Positions 36,855-47,307 are shown, counted from the stretch's first letter. The stretch: 64,000 nt of DNA from Amycolatopsis nigrescens CSC17Ta-90 (GCF_000384315.1 NZ_ARVW01000001.1:310001-374000), one strand, 5' to 3'. Notes: generated by a model not told the origin, from the letters alone. Program-made: numbers and translations.

Positions 36855-36861
36855 GCCTTCG

Positions 36862-37977
<1,116 letters not shown>

Positions 37978-38051
37978 GCGCTGATCTGCTGTGCTGACCC
38001 CACGATGCTAGCGGTACCGGTGGCGGCGGCGCAGTCAGGTTTGCGCCCGGC

Positions 38052-38408
38052 TTACCCGGAGTGCCGGCCGAAGAAGCCCAGTTGTTCGCCGCCGAGCACG
38101 TGGGCGTGCACGTGGAAGACGGTCTGGCCGGCGTCGAGTTCGGTGTTGAAGACCACCCGGTAGCCGGATTCGGTGATGCCTTCGAGTTCGGCGACCTTGG
38201 CCGCCGCGGTGATCACGTCGGCGAGCAGTTCGGGTTCCGCGGCCAGCTCGGCCACGTTGCGGAAACGCTTCTTCGGCACCACCAGCACATGCGTCTTGGC
38301 CTGCGGGTTTATGTCCCGGAACGCCAGCACCGTGTCGCTCTCCCACACGATCTCCGCCGGCACCTCCCGCGCGATGATCCGCTCAAACAACGATTCCGCG
38401 TCACTCAT
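38052..38408 (-). CDS. HIT-family nucleotide hydrolase
   Basis: The 118-residue protein carries the histidine triad HVHAHVLGG (H99, H101, H103) and the N-terminal SLFERIIAREVPAEIVWE and VLVVPKKR segments of the Hint subgroup, which hydrolyse AMP-linked or phosphoramidate nucleotides. ATG 38408 is chosen; upstream the same frame stays open through a repeat array but has no family sequence. It is 74 bases upstream of phoH and might be co-transcribed. Confidence 0.92.
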   Translation of the reverse strand: MSDAESLFERIIAREVPAEIVWESDTVLAFRDINPQAKTHVLVVPKKRFRNVAELAAEPELLADVITAAAKVAELEGITESGYRVVFNTELDAGQTVFHVHAHVLGGEQLGFFGRHSG

Positions 38409-38438
38409 GCCCCTCACCCTAACCACCCCCCAACGCAG

Positions 38439-38539
38439 AACTCGCACACACCAAAGCAGAACTCGCCCCACTTGAGCGTGGAACTCGCGCCCCTGAACGC
38501 GGAACTCGCGCCACTTGAGTGTGGGACTCGCAAACTCGC
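38439..38539. repeat. Array of five AACTCGC repeats at 21-22-bp spacing
   Basis: The word AACTCGC starts at 38439, 38460, 38482 and 38503, with a GACTCGC variant at 38525 and an extra AACTCGC at 38533. The intervening sequence is also similar (CACTTGAGYGTGG or CCCTGAACGCG). Spacing of 21-22 bp is two helical turns. It lies directly upstream of the HIT gene start (38408). Confidence 0.85.
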
Positions 38540-38604
38540 GACCGGCGCTAGTCCATCCCCAACGCGCCCAGGCCGTCAACTTGAGGAGCCGGCACCGTGG
38601 GGGT

Positions 38605-38789
38605 TTGGGGGGCTCGGCCCCCCAATATCGCCCCGCGGCCTTCCGGGAGGGCGAAGCCCGAACAGGAAGAACGCCGCGGGGCGGTGAAGCCTGGGGGTCG
38701 CTTCACCGCCGCCGCGGCTCCGCCGGACCGAGGGGGGAGGTGTCCGGCGGGGACACCGGCGCGCCGGGGCTTTCGCCTACGGCGCCCCG
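38605..38789. ncRNA. Hairpin-dense region, possible structured RNA or terminator cluster
   Basis: Four stems are evident: TTGGGGGGC-TCG-GCCCCCCAA (38605-38625); GGCGGTGAAGC with GCTTCACCGCC (38680-38710); GGTGTCC with GGACACC (38739-38757); and CGGGGC with GCCCCG (38765-38789). Together they could be a strong multi-hairpin terminator after rsmE, or a structured RNA. No promoter is evident. Confidence 0.3.
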
Positions 38790-38915
38790 AAACCGTCAGC
38801 GAGCGCTAGTTAACAAGCGTAACGGCTGGCTGGCCGGTCGCGCCATAATTCCGTCGAAAATCCAACCAGAAATTTACGAGGTTTCGAAGACAGGCGGTAC
38901 GTGAAGCCGGGGTGG

Positions 38916-39668
38916 TCAGGCCCAGCGGGTGGTGCGGGCACCCAGTGCGCCAAGTGCGACGGCGGCCGCGGTCGAGGTGCGGAGCACGGTCGGGCCGAGC
39001 CGGACGGGGGTGGCTCCGGCGCTGGTGAGCGCGGCCAGCTCGGCCGGTGCGATCCCGCCTTCCGGGCCGACGACCAGCAGCAGGTCGCCGGCGGGCGGCA
39101 GGTCGAGCTCGGTGAGCCGCTCGGTCGCGGTGCCTTCGAGCACCAGTGCGGCGGCCGAATCGCGGACCGCGGCGGCCAGTCCGGTGGTGTCCACCGGTTC
39201 CCGCACCGGGGGCACCCAGGCGCGGCGGGCCTGTTTCGCGGCGGCCCTGGCAGCGCCCTGCCACCGGGCCAGCGCTTTGGCGCCGCGCGCGCCGTCGTCC
39301 CAGCGTGCGACGCTGCGGGCGGCCCGCCATGGCAGGATCTCGTCGACACCGGCCTCGGTGGCCAGTTCGACCGCCAGCTCGCCCCGGTCTCCCTTGGCCA
39401 GCGCCTGCGCCACCAGCACGCGAAGTTCCGGCGGCGGCTCGGTCCAGCGGCGGTCCAGCTTCAGCCGCAGCTCGGCGTCGCGGCCGGCCTGCACGGCGTC
39501 CACCACGCAGGCGGCCATCCCGCCGCGACCGTCGGAGAGCACCAGCCGTTCGCCGGCCCGCAGCCGGCGCACGGTGGCCGCGTGCCTGGCCTCCTCACCG
39601 GTGAGCACGGCCTGCTCACCGGTGGGCAGCTCGTCGACCAGGAAGACCGGCGGGGTGCTGTCCGTCAT
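38916..39668 (-). CDS. rsmE: 16S rRNA (uracil(1498)-N(3))-methyltransferase RsmE
   Basis: The 250-residue SPOUT-fold enzyme methylates U1498 of 16S rRNA. It has an N-terminal PUA-like region ([23 protein letters not shown]), the [23 protein letters not shown] segment, and the C-terminal knot motif [19 protein letters not shown] with [18 protein letters not shown]. It lies 6 bases after dnaJ in the hrcA-dnaJ-rsmE order conserved in mycobacteria (Rv2374c-Rv2372c). Confidence 0.95.
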   Translation of the reverse strand: MTDSTPPVFLVDELPTGEQAVLTGEEARHAATVRRLRAGERLVLSDGRGGMAACVVDAVQAGRDAELRLKLDRRWTEPPPELRVLVAQALAKGDRGELAVELATEAGVDEILPWRAARSVARWDDGARGAKALARWQGAARAAAKQARRAWVPPVREPVDTTGLAAAVRDSAAALVLEGTATERLTELDLPPAGDLLLVVGPEGGIAPAELAALTSAGATPVRLGPTVLRTSTAAAVALGALGARTTRWA

Positions 39669-39674
39669 CCGAGG

Positions 39675-40844
39675 TTACTTGTGGCTCTTGGTGCGCAGCT
39701 TCGAGAACAGGCCACCGTGCTTGCCGTTGCTGCCCAGAGTCGGCACCTCTTCGCCGCGGACCCTGGCCAGCTCGACCAGGAGCTCGCGCTGCCCGTCGTC
39801 GAGCTTGGTCGGCACCGTGACGTCGATGTGCACGTGCAGGTCGCCCCGGCCGTCCACCCGGCCGGACGAGCGCAGCCGCGGCATGCCCTTGCCGGTGAGC
39901 ACCAGTTCGGTGGCGGGCTGCGTGCCCGGTTCGATGTCCAGCTCGTACTCGCCGTCGATCAGCGTCTCCAGCGGCACGCTGGCGCCGAGCGCGGCGGTGG
40001 TCATCGGGATCCGGAAGTTGCAGTGCAGGTCGTGGCCCTGGCGGATGAAGACGTCGTGCGCCTCCTCGTCCACCTCGACGTACAGGTCACCGGCCGGGCC
40101 GCCGCCGGCCCCCACCTCGCCCTGCCCGGAGAGCCGGATGCGCATCCCGTCGCCGACGCCGGGCGGGATCTTCGCGGTCACGCTGCGCCTGGAGCGGACC
40201 CGACCGTCGCCACCGCACTGCCGGCACGGGTCGGTGATGACCTCGCCGAAACCGCGGCAGACCGGGCACGGCCTGGCGGTGACCACCTGGCCGAGGAAGG
40301 AGCGCTGGACGGACTGGATCTCTCCCTGGCCGCCGCAGGTGTCGCAGGTCTTGGTGGTGGCGCCCTCGGCGGTGCCGGCGCCGCGGCACAGATCGCAGAG
40401 GATCGCGGTGTCCACCGTGATGTCCTTGTCCACCCCGGTGGCGCATTCCTCCAGCGTCAGGCCGAGCCGGATCAGCGCGTCCGAGCCGGGCTGGACCCTG
40501 CTGCGCGGGCCGCGCCCGCGACCGCCGCCGCCGGAGGCCGCGCCGAAGAAGGCGTCCATGATGTCGCCGAGGCCGCCGAACCCAGCGAACGGGTCGCCAC
40601 CACGGCCGCCGCCCGCGCCGGCCCCGTTGTCCAGCGGGTCGCCGCCAAGGTCGACGATCTTGCGCTTCTGCGGGTCGGAGAGCACCTCGTAGGCGGTGGT
40701 GACCTCGCTGAACCGGAGCTGGGCGTCCTCCGCCCGGTTCACATCGGGGTGGAGCTCACGCGCGAGCTTGCGATAAGCCCGCTTGATCTCCTGCTCGGTG
40801 GCGTTTTTGGCCACCCCGAGAATGCCGTAGTAGTCCCTCGCCAC
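39675..40844 (-). CDS. dnaJ: Chaperone protein DnaJ (DnaJ2)
   Basis: The 389-residue co-chaperone stimulates DnaK ATPase. It has a J domain with HPD (residues 2-68), a Gly-rich linker, a zinc-finger domain with four CXXCXGXG repeats ([32 protein letters not shown]) and C-terminal substrate-binding domains. GTG 40844 is the start. Placement directly after hrcA and before rsmE marks it as the DnaJ2 paralogue rather than the one in a dnaK operon. Confidence 0.96.
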   Translation of the reverse strand: MARDYYGILGVAKNATEQEIKRAYRKLARELHPDVNRAEDAQLRFSEVTTAYEVLSDPQKRKIVDLGGDPLDNGAGAGGGRGGDPFAGFGGLGDIMDAFFGAASGGGGRGRGPRSRVQPGSDALIRLGLTLEECATGVDKDITVDTAILCDLCRGAGTAEGATTKTCDTCGGQGEIQSVQRSFLGQVVTARPCPVCRGFGEVITDPCRQCGGDGRVRSRRSVTAKIPPGVGDGMRIRLSGQGEVGAGGGPAGDLYVEVDEEAHDVFIRQGHDLHCNFRIPMTTAALGASVPLETLIDGEYELDIEPGTQPATELVLTGKGMPRLRSSGRVDGRGDLHVHIDVTVPTKLDDGQRELLVELARVRGEEVPTLGSNGKHGGLFSKLRTKSHK

Positions 40845-40891
40845 CGTCCTGCAATCCTCCTGTGTCGCTGGTGCGTCCGATCCGGCCCGGC

Positions 40892-41917
40892 TTACCTGCC
40901 GGCCAGGATCTGCCCCACGTAGTTCGCCACCGCGCGCACCGCGGCGATCGTGCTCGGGTAGTCCATCCTGGTCGGTCCGACCACACCCATACCGCCGAGC
41001 AGCATGTCGTCCATGCCGTAGCCGATCGACACCACCGAGGTGCTGCGCATCTGCTCGTCCTCATTTTCCTCACCGATGCGCACGGTGATCGCACCGGGGT
41101 TGCGCGCGGCCGCGAGCAGTTTGAGCACGACCACCTGTTCTTCGAGCGCTTCGAGCACCTGGCGCAGCGACCCCGGGAAGTCCGCCACGTTGCGGGTGAG
41201 GTTCGCGGTGCCGCCGAGTACCAGCCGTTCCTCCGGATGCTCGACCAGTGACTCGATCAGCACGGTACAGACCCGGGTCAGCGCGTCCCGCAGCTCACCG
41301 GGCGACTGCTCGGGCAACTCGGCGAGCCTGGCTGCGGCGTCGGAGAGCCGGCGCCCGGCCAGCGCGGTGTTCAGCACCCCGCGGAGCCTGGCGATGTCGT
41401 CCTCGGTGATCACGTCGCCGAGGTCGACCGACCGCTGGTCGACCCGGCCGGTGTCGGTGATCAGCACCAGCATCAGCCGCGCCGGGGTGAGCGGAACCAC
41501 CTCGAGGTGGCGCACCGTGGAGTTGGTCATGGTCGGGTACTGCACCACGGCGACCTGCCTGGTCAGCTGCGCGAGCAGGCGGACAGAGCGGCGCAGCACG
41601 TCGTCGAGGTCGGTGCCGCTGTCCAGGAAGTTGGTGATCGCCCGCCGCTCGGCGGCGCTGAGCGGCTTGATGTCGGAGAGCCGGTCCACGAACAGCCGGT
41701 ACCCCTTGTCCGTCGGGATCCGGCCGGCGCTGGTGTGCGGCTGGGTGATGTACCCGTCCTCCTCCAGGGTGGCCATGTCGTTGCGCACGGTCGCGCTGGA
41801 GACGCCGAGGTTGTGCCGGTCCACGATCGCCTTGGAGCCGACCGGCTCCTGGTTGGACACGTAGTCGGCGACGATCGCCCGGAGCACCTCGAACCGGCGC
41901 TCGTCCGAGTTCGCCAC
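40892..41917 (-). CDS. hrcA: Heat-inducible transcription repressor HrcA
   Basis: The 341-residue repressor has an N-terminal winged helix ([49 protein letters not shown]) and the HrcA dimerisation domain ending in [27 protein letters not shown]. It binds CIRCE elements upstream of heat-shock genes. The frame is open further upstream, but GTG 41917 begins the conserved domain. I found no CIRCE match (TTAGCACTC-N9-GAGTGCTAA) upstream of hrcA or dnaJ in this window, so its operators lie elsewhere or differ. Confidence 0.95.
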   Translation of the reverse strand: MANSDERRFEVLRAIVADYVSNQEPVGSKAIVDRHNLGVSSATVRNDMATLEEDGYITQPHTSAGRIPTDKGYRLFVDRLSDIKPLSAAERRAITNFLDSGTDLDDVLRRSVRLLAQLTRQVAVVQYPTMTNSTVRHLEVVPLTPARLMLVLITDTGRVDQRSVDLGDVITEDDIARLRGVLNTALAGRRLSDAAARLAELPEQSPGELRDALTRVCTVLIESLVEHPEERLVLGGTANLTRNVADFPGSLRQVLEALEEQVVVLKLLAAARNPGAITVRIGEENEDEQMRSTSVVSIGYGMDDMLLGGMGVVGPTRMDYPSTIAAVRAVANYVGQILAGR

Positions 41918-42053
41918 TCGCCACCTCCGTGCTTCTGCCGTGTCCGCCGGGGTCCGACACTGTCCGGCTGGTCCCCCTAACGTCGAGTTTACGGAACACC
42001 GCGCCCCCATGCCCCGCCCCCGCGATTCCGGCCCCGAAATCCGTGCCCAGAAA

Positions 42054-42106
42054 TCCGTGAAGGGCACCTTGCCTACCTTCAACGTAGGCAAGGTGCCCTT
42101 CACGGA
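42054..42106. repeat. 53-bp palindromic element (copy B), mmsA 3' end
   Basis: Perfect 23-bp arms (42054-42076 and 42084-42106) around a 7-nt loop CTTCAAC. The left arm reads TCCGTGAAGGGCACC then TTGCCTAC. It lies 24 bases after the mmsA stop and is oriented to terminate that transcript. The core matches copies A and C with one arm-compensated change (GGGCACC for GGCCACC). Confidence 0.9.
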
Positions 42107-42130
42107 CAGTGTCGAGGCGGGTGGGAGGGG

Positions 42131-43630
42131 TCAGGTGTTGCGGGGGAAGCCGAGGTTGACGCCGCCGTGGGAGGGGTCGAGCCAGCGGGAGGTGACCACC
42201 TTGGTCCTGGTGAAGAAGTGGAAGCCCTCAGGCCCGTACGCGTGGCTGTCCCCGAACAGCGAGTCCTTCCAGCCGCCGAAGGAGTAGTAGCCGACCGGCA
42301 CCGGGATCGGCACGTTCACCCCGACCATGCCGACCTCGACCTCGTGCTGGAACCGCCGCGACGCGCCGCCGTCGTTGGTGAAGATCGCGGTGCCGTTGCC
42401 GTACGGGTTGGCGTTGACCACGCTCAGCGCGTCGTCGTAGGTCGCGCTGCGCAGCACGGACAGCACCGGCCCGAAGATCTCGTCGGTGTAGATCGACATG
42501 TCCGGGGACACCCGGTCGAACAGGGTCGGCCCGAGCCAGAACCCGCCCGGCTCGCCGCTGACCGTGCGCACCTCGCGGCCGTCCACCACCAGCTCCGCGC
42601 CGGCCGCCAGCCCGGCGTCCACATAGGACTCGACCTTGGCCCGGTGCGCGGCGGTCACCAGCGGCCCCATCTCGGACTCGGGGTCCGCGCCGGCGCCCAC
42701 CTTCAGCTTCGAGATCCGCTCGGCGATCTTGGCCACCAGCTCGTCGCCGACCGGGTCCACCGCGACCACCACCGACACCGCCATGCAGCGCTCCCCCGCC
42801 GAGCCGAATCCGGCCGAGACCGCGGCGTCCGCGGCCAGGTCGAGGTCGGCGTCCGGCAGCACCACCATGTGGTTCTTCGCCCCGCCGAGCGCCTGCACCC
42901 GCTTGCCGTGCCGGGTGCCCGTCTCGTACACGTACCGGGCAATCGGGGTGGAGCCGACGAAGGAGATGGCCTTGACGTCGGGGTGCTCCAGCAGCCCGTC
43001 CACCGCGACCTTGTCGCCGTGCAGCACGTTCAGCACCCCGTCGGGCAGGCCGGCCTCGGCGAACAGGGCGGCGATGAAGTTCGCCGCCGAAGGGTCCTTC
43101 TCACTCGGCTTGAGCACCACGGTGTTGCCGCAGGCGATCGCGTTCGGCACGAACCACAGCGGCACCATGGCCGGGAAGTTGAACGGCGAGATCACCCCGA
43201 CCACGCCGAGCGGCTGCGCGAGCGAGTACACATCCACCCCGGTGGACGCGTTCTCGCTGAACCCGCCCTTGAGCAGTTGCGGTGCCCCGCAGGCGAACTC
43301 CACGTTCTCCACCGCGCGGGCGACCTCTCCGGCGGCGTCCGACTCCACCTTGCCGTGCTCGCTGCTGACGATCCTGGCCAGCTCGTGCTTGCGCGCGGCC
43401 AGCAGTTCGCGGAAGGCGAACAGCACCCGGCCGCGGGCGGCCAGCGAAGTGTTGCGCCATGCCGGCAGGGCGCGGCGGGCGGCGGCCACCGCCTCCATCA
43501 CCTCCTGCACCCCGGCGAAATCCACCCGCGCGCGCACCTCGCCGGTGGCCGGGTCGAACACGTCGCCGCCGCGGTCCGCCACCCCGGACCAGGTCTTGCC
43601 TTCGATCCAGTGGCTGATCCGGTTCGTCAC
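42131..43630 (-). CDS. mmsA: CoA-acylating methylmalonate/malonate-semialdehyde dehydrogenase
   Basis: The 499-residue aldehyde dehydrogenase has the NAD site GVISPFNFPAMVPLWF, the Gly motif FVGSTPIARYVYETG, and the catalytic Cys in GFGSAGERCMAVSV. The C-terminal SLFGDSHAYGPEGFHFFTRTKVV is distinctive of the MmsA/IolA subgroup, which converts malonate or methylmalonate semialdehyde to acetyl- or propionyl-CoA. Here it follows the aminotransferase by a 4-base overlap and serves the last step of beta-alanine catabolism from pyrimidines; valine catabolism is another possible use. A strong palindromic terminator follows. Confidence 0.93.
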   Translation of the reverse strand: MTNRISHWIEGKTWSGVADRGGDVFDPATGEVRARVDFAGVQEVMEAVAAARRALPAWRNTSLAARGRVLFAFRELLAARKHELARIVSSEHGKVESDAAGEVARAVENVEFACGAPQLLKGGFSENASTGVDVYSLAQPLGVVGVISPFNFPAMVPLWFVPNAIACGNTVVLKPSEKDPSAANFIAALFAEAGLPDGVLNVLHGDKVAVDGLLEHPDVKAISFVGSTPIARYVYETGTRHGKRVQALGGAKNHMVVLPDADLDLAADAAVSAGFGSAGERCMAVSVVVAVDPVGDELVAKIAERISKLKVGAGADPESEMGPLVTAAHRAKVESYVDAGLAAGAELVVDGREVRTVSGEPGGFWLGPTLFDRVSPDMSIYTDEIFGPVLSVLRSATYDDALSVVNANPYGNGTAIFTNDGGASRRFQHEVEVGMVGVNVPIPVPVGYYSFGGWKDSLFGDSHAYGPEGFHFFTRTKVVTSRWLDPSHGGVNLGFPRNT

Positions 43631-44931
43631 CTGCTGCGCTCCTCATCTGCCTTGGCGATCGACTCGCCAAGGATCCGTAGTGCCTCTTCGGCCTCGCTGT
43701 CGGTCAGTGTCATCGGCGGCGCCAGCCGGATCACGTTGTTGTGCAGCCCGCCCTTGCCGACCAGCAGCCCGCGCGCCTTGGTCTCCTCCAGCACGATGCC
43801 CGCCGCGGGCGGGCTCGGTTCGGTACCGCCGGGCTCGACCAGCTCGACGCCGATCATCAGGCCCTTGCCGCGCACGTCGCCGACCACGCCGTACCGCTCC
43901 CCGATCTCCCGTAGCCCGCCGATGATCCGGTCACCCAGCTTGGCCGCGTTGCCCTGGAGATCGTTGTCCAGCAAGTAGTCCAGCGTCGCCTTGGCACCCG
44001 CGGTGGAGACCGGGTTGCCGCCGAAGGTGGAGATCGAGTTCGCCTGCAGGCAGTCCATCAGGTCCCCGCGCGCGACTACCCCGCCGATCGCCAGCCCGTT
44101 GCCGAGCCCCTTGGCGAAGGTCATCGCGTCCGGAGTGACCCCGTGCGCCTGGATTCCCCAGAAGTGCTCACCGGTGCGACCCCAGCCGGTCTGCACCTCG
44201 TCCGAGATGAGCAGGATGCCGTGCTCGTCGAGCACCTCCTTGAACGCGCCGAGCAGCCCGTCCGGCGGCACGTTGAACCCGCCGACGCCCTGGATCGGCT
44301 CGGCGATCATCGCCGCCACATCGCCGGAGGTCGTGGTCTGCAATACGTCGCGCAGGTCATCCACGCAGGCCTTGACGTAGTCCGCGTCGGAGTAGCCGCG
44401 GAACGGGCCGCGGTAGCGGTACCCGCCGTGCACGTAGCTGACCTTCACCGGGGACAGCGAACTGGCCGACCAGCCCCGGTTGCCGGTGATCCCGATCGTG
44501 GCGAACGCCCTGCCGTGGTAGGAGTTCCGGAACGCCAGCACCTGGTTGCTGCGGCGGTACTGGGTGGCCAGCATCAACGCGGTCTCGTTGGCCTCGGTGC
44601 CGGAGTTGGTGAAGAACACCTTCGCGTCCGGGATGCCGGACAGCTCGGCGATCTGCTCGGCCAGCTCCACCTGCTTGCGGATCAGGTACAGCGTGGAGGT
44701 GTGCAGCACCCCGGTGTCCAGCTGGGCGCGCACCGCGTCGGAGATCTCGGCGATCCCGTAGCCGATCGCGTTGGTCAGAATCCCGGCGAAGAAGTCGAGA
44801 TAGGTGTTGCCCTCCGAGTCGGTGACGCGGCGCCCCTCGGCCCGCACGATCTCGATGGGGTCGTCGTAGTACAACGCCAGCCAGTCCGGCAGCACCGCCC
44901 GGTGCCGCCGCGCCAGTGTCCGCTCGCTCAT
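43627..44931 (-). CDS. Class III aminotransferase, probable beta-alanine:2-oxoacid aminotransferase
   Basis: The 434-residue PLP enzyme has the family pattern: LDFFAGILTNAIGYG, VFFTNSGTEANETALMLA, NSYHGRAFATIGITGN, the Asp in LLISDEVQTGWGRTG and the PLP Lys in AMTFAKGLGNGLAIGG. By context it probably transaminates beta-alanine to malonate semialdehyde for the dehydrogenase that overlaps its stop. Sequence alone would also fit ornithine/GABA or alanine-glyoxylate aminotransferases. AGGAGG lies six bases before ATG 44931. It is divergent from the PucR regulator, which probably controls it. Confidence 0.87.
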   Translation of the reverse strand: MSERTLARRHRAVLPDWLALYYDDPIEIVRAEGRRVTDSEGNTYLDFFAGILTNAIGYGIAEISDAVRAQLDTGVLHTSTLYLIRKQVELAEQIAELSGIPDAKVFFTNSGTEANETALMLATQYRRSNQVLAFRNSYHGRAFATIGITGNRGWSASSLSPVKVSYVHGGYRYRGPFRGYSDADYVKACVDDLRDVLQTTTSGDVAAMIAEPIQGVGGFNVPPDGLLGAFKEVLDEHGILLISDEVQTGWGRTGEHFWGIQAHGVTPDAMTFAKGLGNGLAIGGVVARGDLMDCLQANSISTFGGNPVSTAGAKATLDYLLDNDLQGNAAKLGDRIIGGLREIGERYGVVGDVRGKGLMIGVELVEPGGTEPSPPAAGIVLEETKARGLLVGKGGLHNNVIRLAPPMTLTDSEAEEALRILGESIAKADEERSR

Positions 44932-45063
44932 ATCGCCTCCTGTGTCTTCAGCGAGTTTCGGGGCGCGCGGCGCGCGGGCACCACCGGCAACATGTACCGA
45001 CTCCCGTTCCCGGCCGTACAGTCTGTGTCTTCCCAGGTCTGCTCGGGTCTTCAAAGGGGGCGC

Positions 45064-46692
45064 ATGTATCCGACCGTCGCGGAGGTGCTCGCGCTGCCCG
45101 AGCTGCGGCACGGCAGGCCGAGGGTGGTGGCCGGCTCGGCCGGGCTCGACGCGCAGGTGCGCTGGGTGCACGTGGCCGAGATCGCCGACATCGCGCATCT
45201 GCTCAAGGGCGGCGAGCTGGTGCTCACCACCGGTATCGCACTGCCCGACGACGAGGCGGCGCTGGCCAAATATGCCGGTGAGCTGGCCGCGGTCGGGGTC
45301 ACCGGGCTGGTCGTCGAGCTGGTGCACCACTGGAGCGACGCGCTGCCGCCGGCACTGGTGGCGGCCGCCGACCGGCACGGCATCCCGCTGGTCACGCTGT
45401 CCAGGGAGACCAGGTACGTGACGGTCACCGAGTCGGTGAACGGCCTGATCGTGGACGCGCAGGTGGCCGAGCTACGGGCCGCCGAGCAGGTGCACCAGAC
45501 CTTCACCGCGCTCACCGTGTCCGGCGCCGAGCCCGCCGCGGTGCTGCGCGAGGTGGCCAGGATGACCGAACACCCGGTGGTGCTGGAAACCCTTTCGCAC
45601 GAAGTACTCGCCTACGACGCGGCGGGCGGCGACCCCGGTGAGCTGCTCGCCGGCTGGGCGGCCAGGTCGCGCACGGTCCGCCTCGGCGAGCGCACCGGCT
45701 ACCACGCGGAGGCGGGCTGGCTGGTCACCATCGTCGGCGCGCGGGGCCACGACTGGGGACGGCTGGTGATCGTCTCCGCCGAGCGGTCCCCGCACCGGCA
45801 CGTGGTGGTGGCCGAACGCGCGGCCTCCGCGCTGGCGCTGCACCGGCTCGTCGCGCGGGACAACGACAGCCTGGAGCGGCAGGCCCACCGTGCGGTGCTC
45901 GGTGAGCTGCTCGCCGCTCCGGTGCCCTCGGCCGAGCTGGTCGCGCGGGCGGCCGCGCTGGGCGTGCCGCTGACCGGGCGGCAGCTGGTCGGGGTGGCCA
46001 TCCGGCCACGGCTCGGCCAGCAAGGCGATCCAGCGCCGGCGCTGTCCAGCCAGCCGTTGCTGCGGGAGCTGGCCGAGGCGACCGCGCTGGCCGCCCGCCG
46101 GGCCAAGGTGGGCGCGCTGGTGGCCGGGACCGAGGACGCCGGCGTGCGCGCGTTGATTTCCCTTTCCCCGCAAGCGAAACCGGACGCGGTGCTGGCCAGG
46201 CTGGCGGCCGAGATCCACCAGGCACGCGGCCCGGTGTCCGCGGTGGTGGCCGCGGGCACCACGGTGTCCGGCGCGATGGACGCCGGACGGACCCTGCTGG
46301 AGGCTTCGCAGGTGGCCGCGGCCGCCCTGCACCGGCCGGAAGACGGCGGGGCACGCGAGCTGTACCGGCTGGACGATCTGCGCCTGCGCGGGCTGCTGCA
46401 CCTGCTGGCCGGGGACGAGCGGCTGCGCGCGTTCGCCGCGCGGGAGCTGGGACCGTTGCTGGCCAGGGACGCCGCTTCCGGCAGCAGGCTGGTGCAGGCG
46501 CTGCGGCACTACTGCGAGCACGGCGGCAACAAGTCGGCCGCCGCAGCCGCCGCGCACACCTCGCGCACCGCCTACTACCAGCAGCTGGCCAGGATCGAGC
46601 AGGTGCTCGGCGTCCGGCTGGAAGACCCCGAATCGATGCTCTCGCTCTACGTGGCACTGCTGGCCTACGACGTCCAGGCGGGTTGTTCATGA
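45064..46692 (+). CDS. PucR-family transcriptional regulator of the pyrimidine catabolic island
   Basis: The 542-residue regulator has the classical PucR layout: an N-terminal PucR sensor domain (residues about 5-130, MYPTVAEVLALPELRHG, LLKGGELVLTTGIALP), a GGDEF-like middle region and a C-terminal helix-turn-helix (about 485-540, LVQALRHYCEHGGNKSAAAAA, HTSRTAYYQQLARI). Relatives include PucR (purine degradation) and RutR-independent pyrimidine regulators. The 132-bp gap to the divergent aminotransferase gene should hold its operator. ATG 45064 begins the domain; the frame is open upstream. Confidence 0.9.
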   Translation: MYPTVAEVLALPELRHGRPRVVAGSAGLDAQVRWVHVAEIADIAHLLKGGELVLTTGIALPDDEAALAKYAGELAAVGVTGLVVELVHHWSDALPPALVAAADRHGIPLVTLSRETRYVTVTESVNGLIVDAQVAELRAAEQVHQTFTALTVSGAEPAAVLREVARMTEHPVVLETLSHEVLAYDAAGGDPGELLAGWAARSRTVRLGERTGYHAEAGWLVTIVGARGHDWGRLVIVSAERSPHRHVVVAERAASALALHRLVARDNDSLERQAHRAVLGELLAAPVPSAELVARAAALGVPLTGRQLVGVAIRPRLGQQGDPAPALSSQPLLRELAEATALAARRAKVGALVAGTEDAGVRALISLSPQAKPDAVLARLAAEIHQARGPVSAVVAAGTTVSGAMDAGRTLLEASQVAAAALHRPEDGGARELYRLDDLRLRGLLHLLAGDERLRAFAARELGPLLARDAASGSRLVQALRHYCEHGGNKSAAAAAAHTSRTAYYQQLARIEQVLGVRLEDPESMLSLYVALLAYDVQAGCS

Positions 46693-46746
46693 GTCAGTGG
46701 ACGGGGGCCGCCCTGAGCTTGCGAAGGGGGGCTCGCGGCCGCTGAC
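46693..46746. terminator. Imperfect stem-loop after the pucR-type gene
   Basis: Outer arms GTCAG/CTGAC and inner arms GGCCGC/GCGGCC form an interrupted stem directly after the stop codon. No T run follows, as is common in high-GC actinobacteria. The next 160 bases to the SSI gene show no further clear feature. Confidence 0.5.
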
Positions 46747-46907
46747 TGCGGGTGACACACGGCGTTGGGCGCAGGTACCGCATGAATAACCCGGCTTTTG
46801 AATGGGCACAGCAGACCAATGGACCCTGAAGGTCACTCGGCCGTGTGAGTGAACTTCACCCGGCCGAGGAACACAGTCACCGGGGCGGGTGTGCCGATAG
46901 GACCGAT

Positions 46908-47282
46908 ATGGCATTCCTTCCCTTCGAACCCATCACCGCCTGCGCGCTCACCTTGGCGTGCCTCGGCGCCCCGGCCCAACCGGCCGACACCTCGCTTTCC
47001 TTCAGCATGAACCGCGACAACGGCGCCACCAGCTCGGTATCGCTGTCCTGCGAGCCCTCCGGCGGCAGCCACCCGACCAGCGACGCCGCCTGCGAAACGC
47101 TGAAGAAGGTGAACGGTGACTTCTCGCGGCTGCCGGTCGCCGAGCGTGCCTGCGTGCTGATCTACGCCCCGGTCAACGTCGAGGTCACTGGCAGCTGGCG
47201 CGGCAAGCCGGTCTCCTTCCAGCGCGAGTACCCGAACACCTGCGTCGCCTCCGCGGAGTCCACCGACGTCTTCACCTTCTGA
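46908..47282 (+). CDS. Subtilisin inhibitor-like (SSI family) protease inhibitor
   Basis: The 124-residue product matches the Streptomyces subtilisin inhibitor family: mature-region cysteines C48/C62 and C82/C112 in the SSI disulfide spacing, the GSHP segment (residues 53-56), and a C-terminal VFTF like the usual VFxF. Aligning the reactive site CPMVYDP of SSI with CVLIYAP here puts P1 at L84 and P1' at I85, predicting inhibition of subtilisin- or chymotrypsin-like enzymes. The N-terminal hydrophobic segment (residues 1-23) is a weak signal peptide without a basic start, so the start could differ. A perfect palindrome follows the gene. Confidence 0.85.
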   Translation: MAFLPFEPITACALTLACLGAPAQPADTSLSFSMNRDNGATSSVSLSCEPSGGSHPTSDAACETLKKVNGDFSRLPVAERACVLIYAPVNVEVTGSWRGKPVSFQREYPNTCVASAESTDVFTF

Positions 47283-47307
47283 CCCGCCCACCCCGTCCCC
47301 GCCCCGG

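Larger units (their letters stand above)
38409..38915. other. 507-bp gene-free region: repeat array, hairpin cluster, AT-richer stretch
   Basis: No convincing coding sequence is visible. From left to right it holds a five-unit 21-22-bp repeat (38439-38539), a very GC-rich section with at least four stable hairpins (38605-38789), and an AT-richer stretch (about 38810-38900) next to the rsmE stop. It separates the rsmE-dnaJ-hrcA operon from the HIT/phoH operon, both on the minus strand. Confidence 0.7.

Noticed and set aside
38439..38539. AACTCGC array as a CRISPR
   Set aside because: Repeats are only about 7-12 bp, spacers are similar to each other, and no cas gene is present.
38810..39349. 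Minus-strand frame extending into rsmE in another phase
   Set aside because: It overlaps rsmE almost completely and is rich in Pro/Arg/Ser, as expected of a shifted frame.
41918..42053. CIRCE element upstream of hrcA
   Set aside because: No sequence close to TTAGCACTC-N9-GAGTGCTAA is present here or before dnaJ.
46687..46914. Minus-strand 75-codon frame between pucR-type and SSI genes
   Set aside because: It covers the stem-loop after the pucR-type gene, lacks a ribosome site and recognisable sequence, and overlaps the SSI start.
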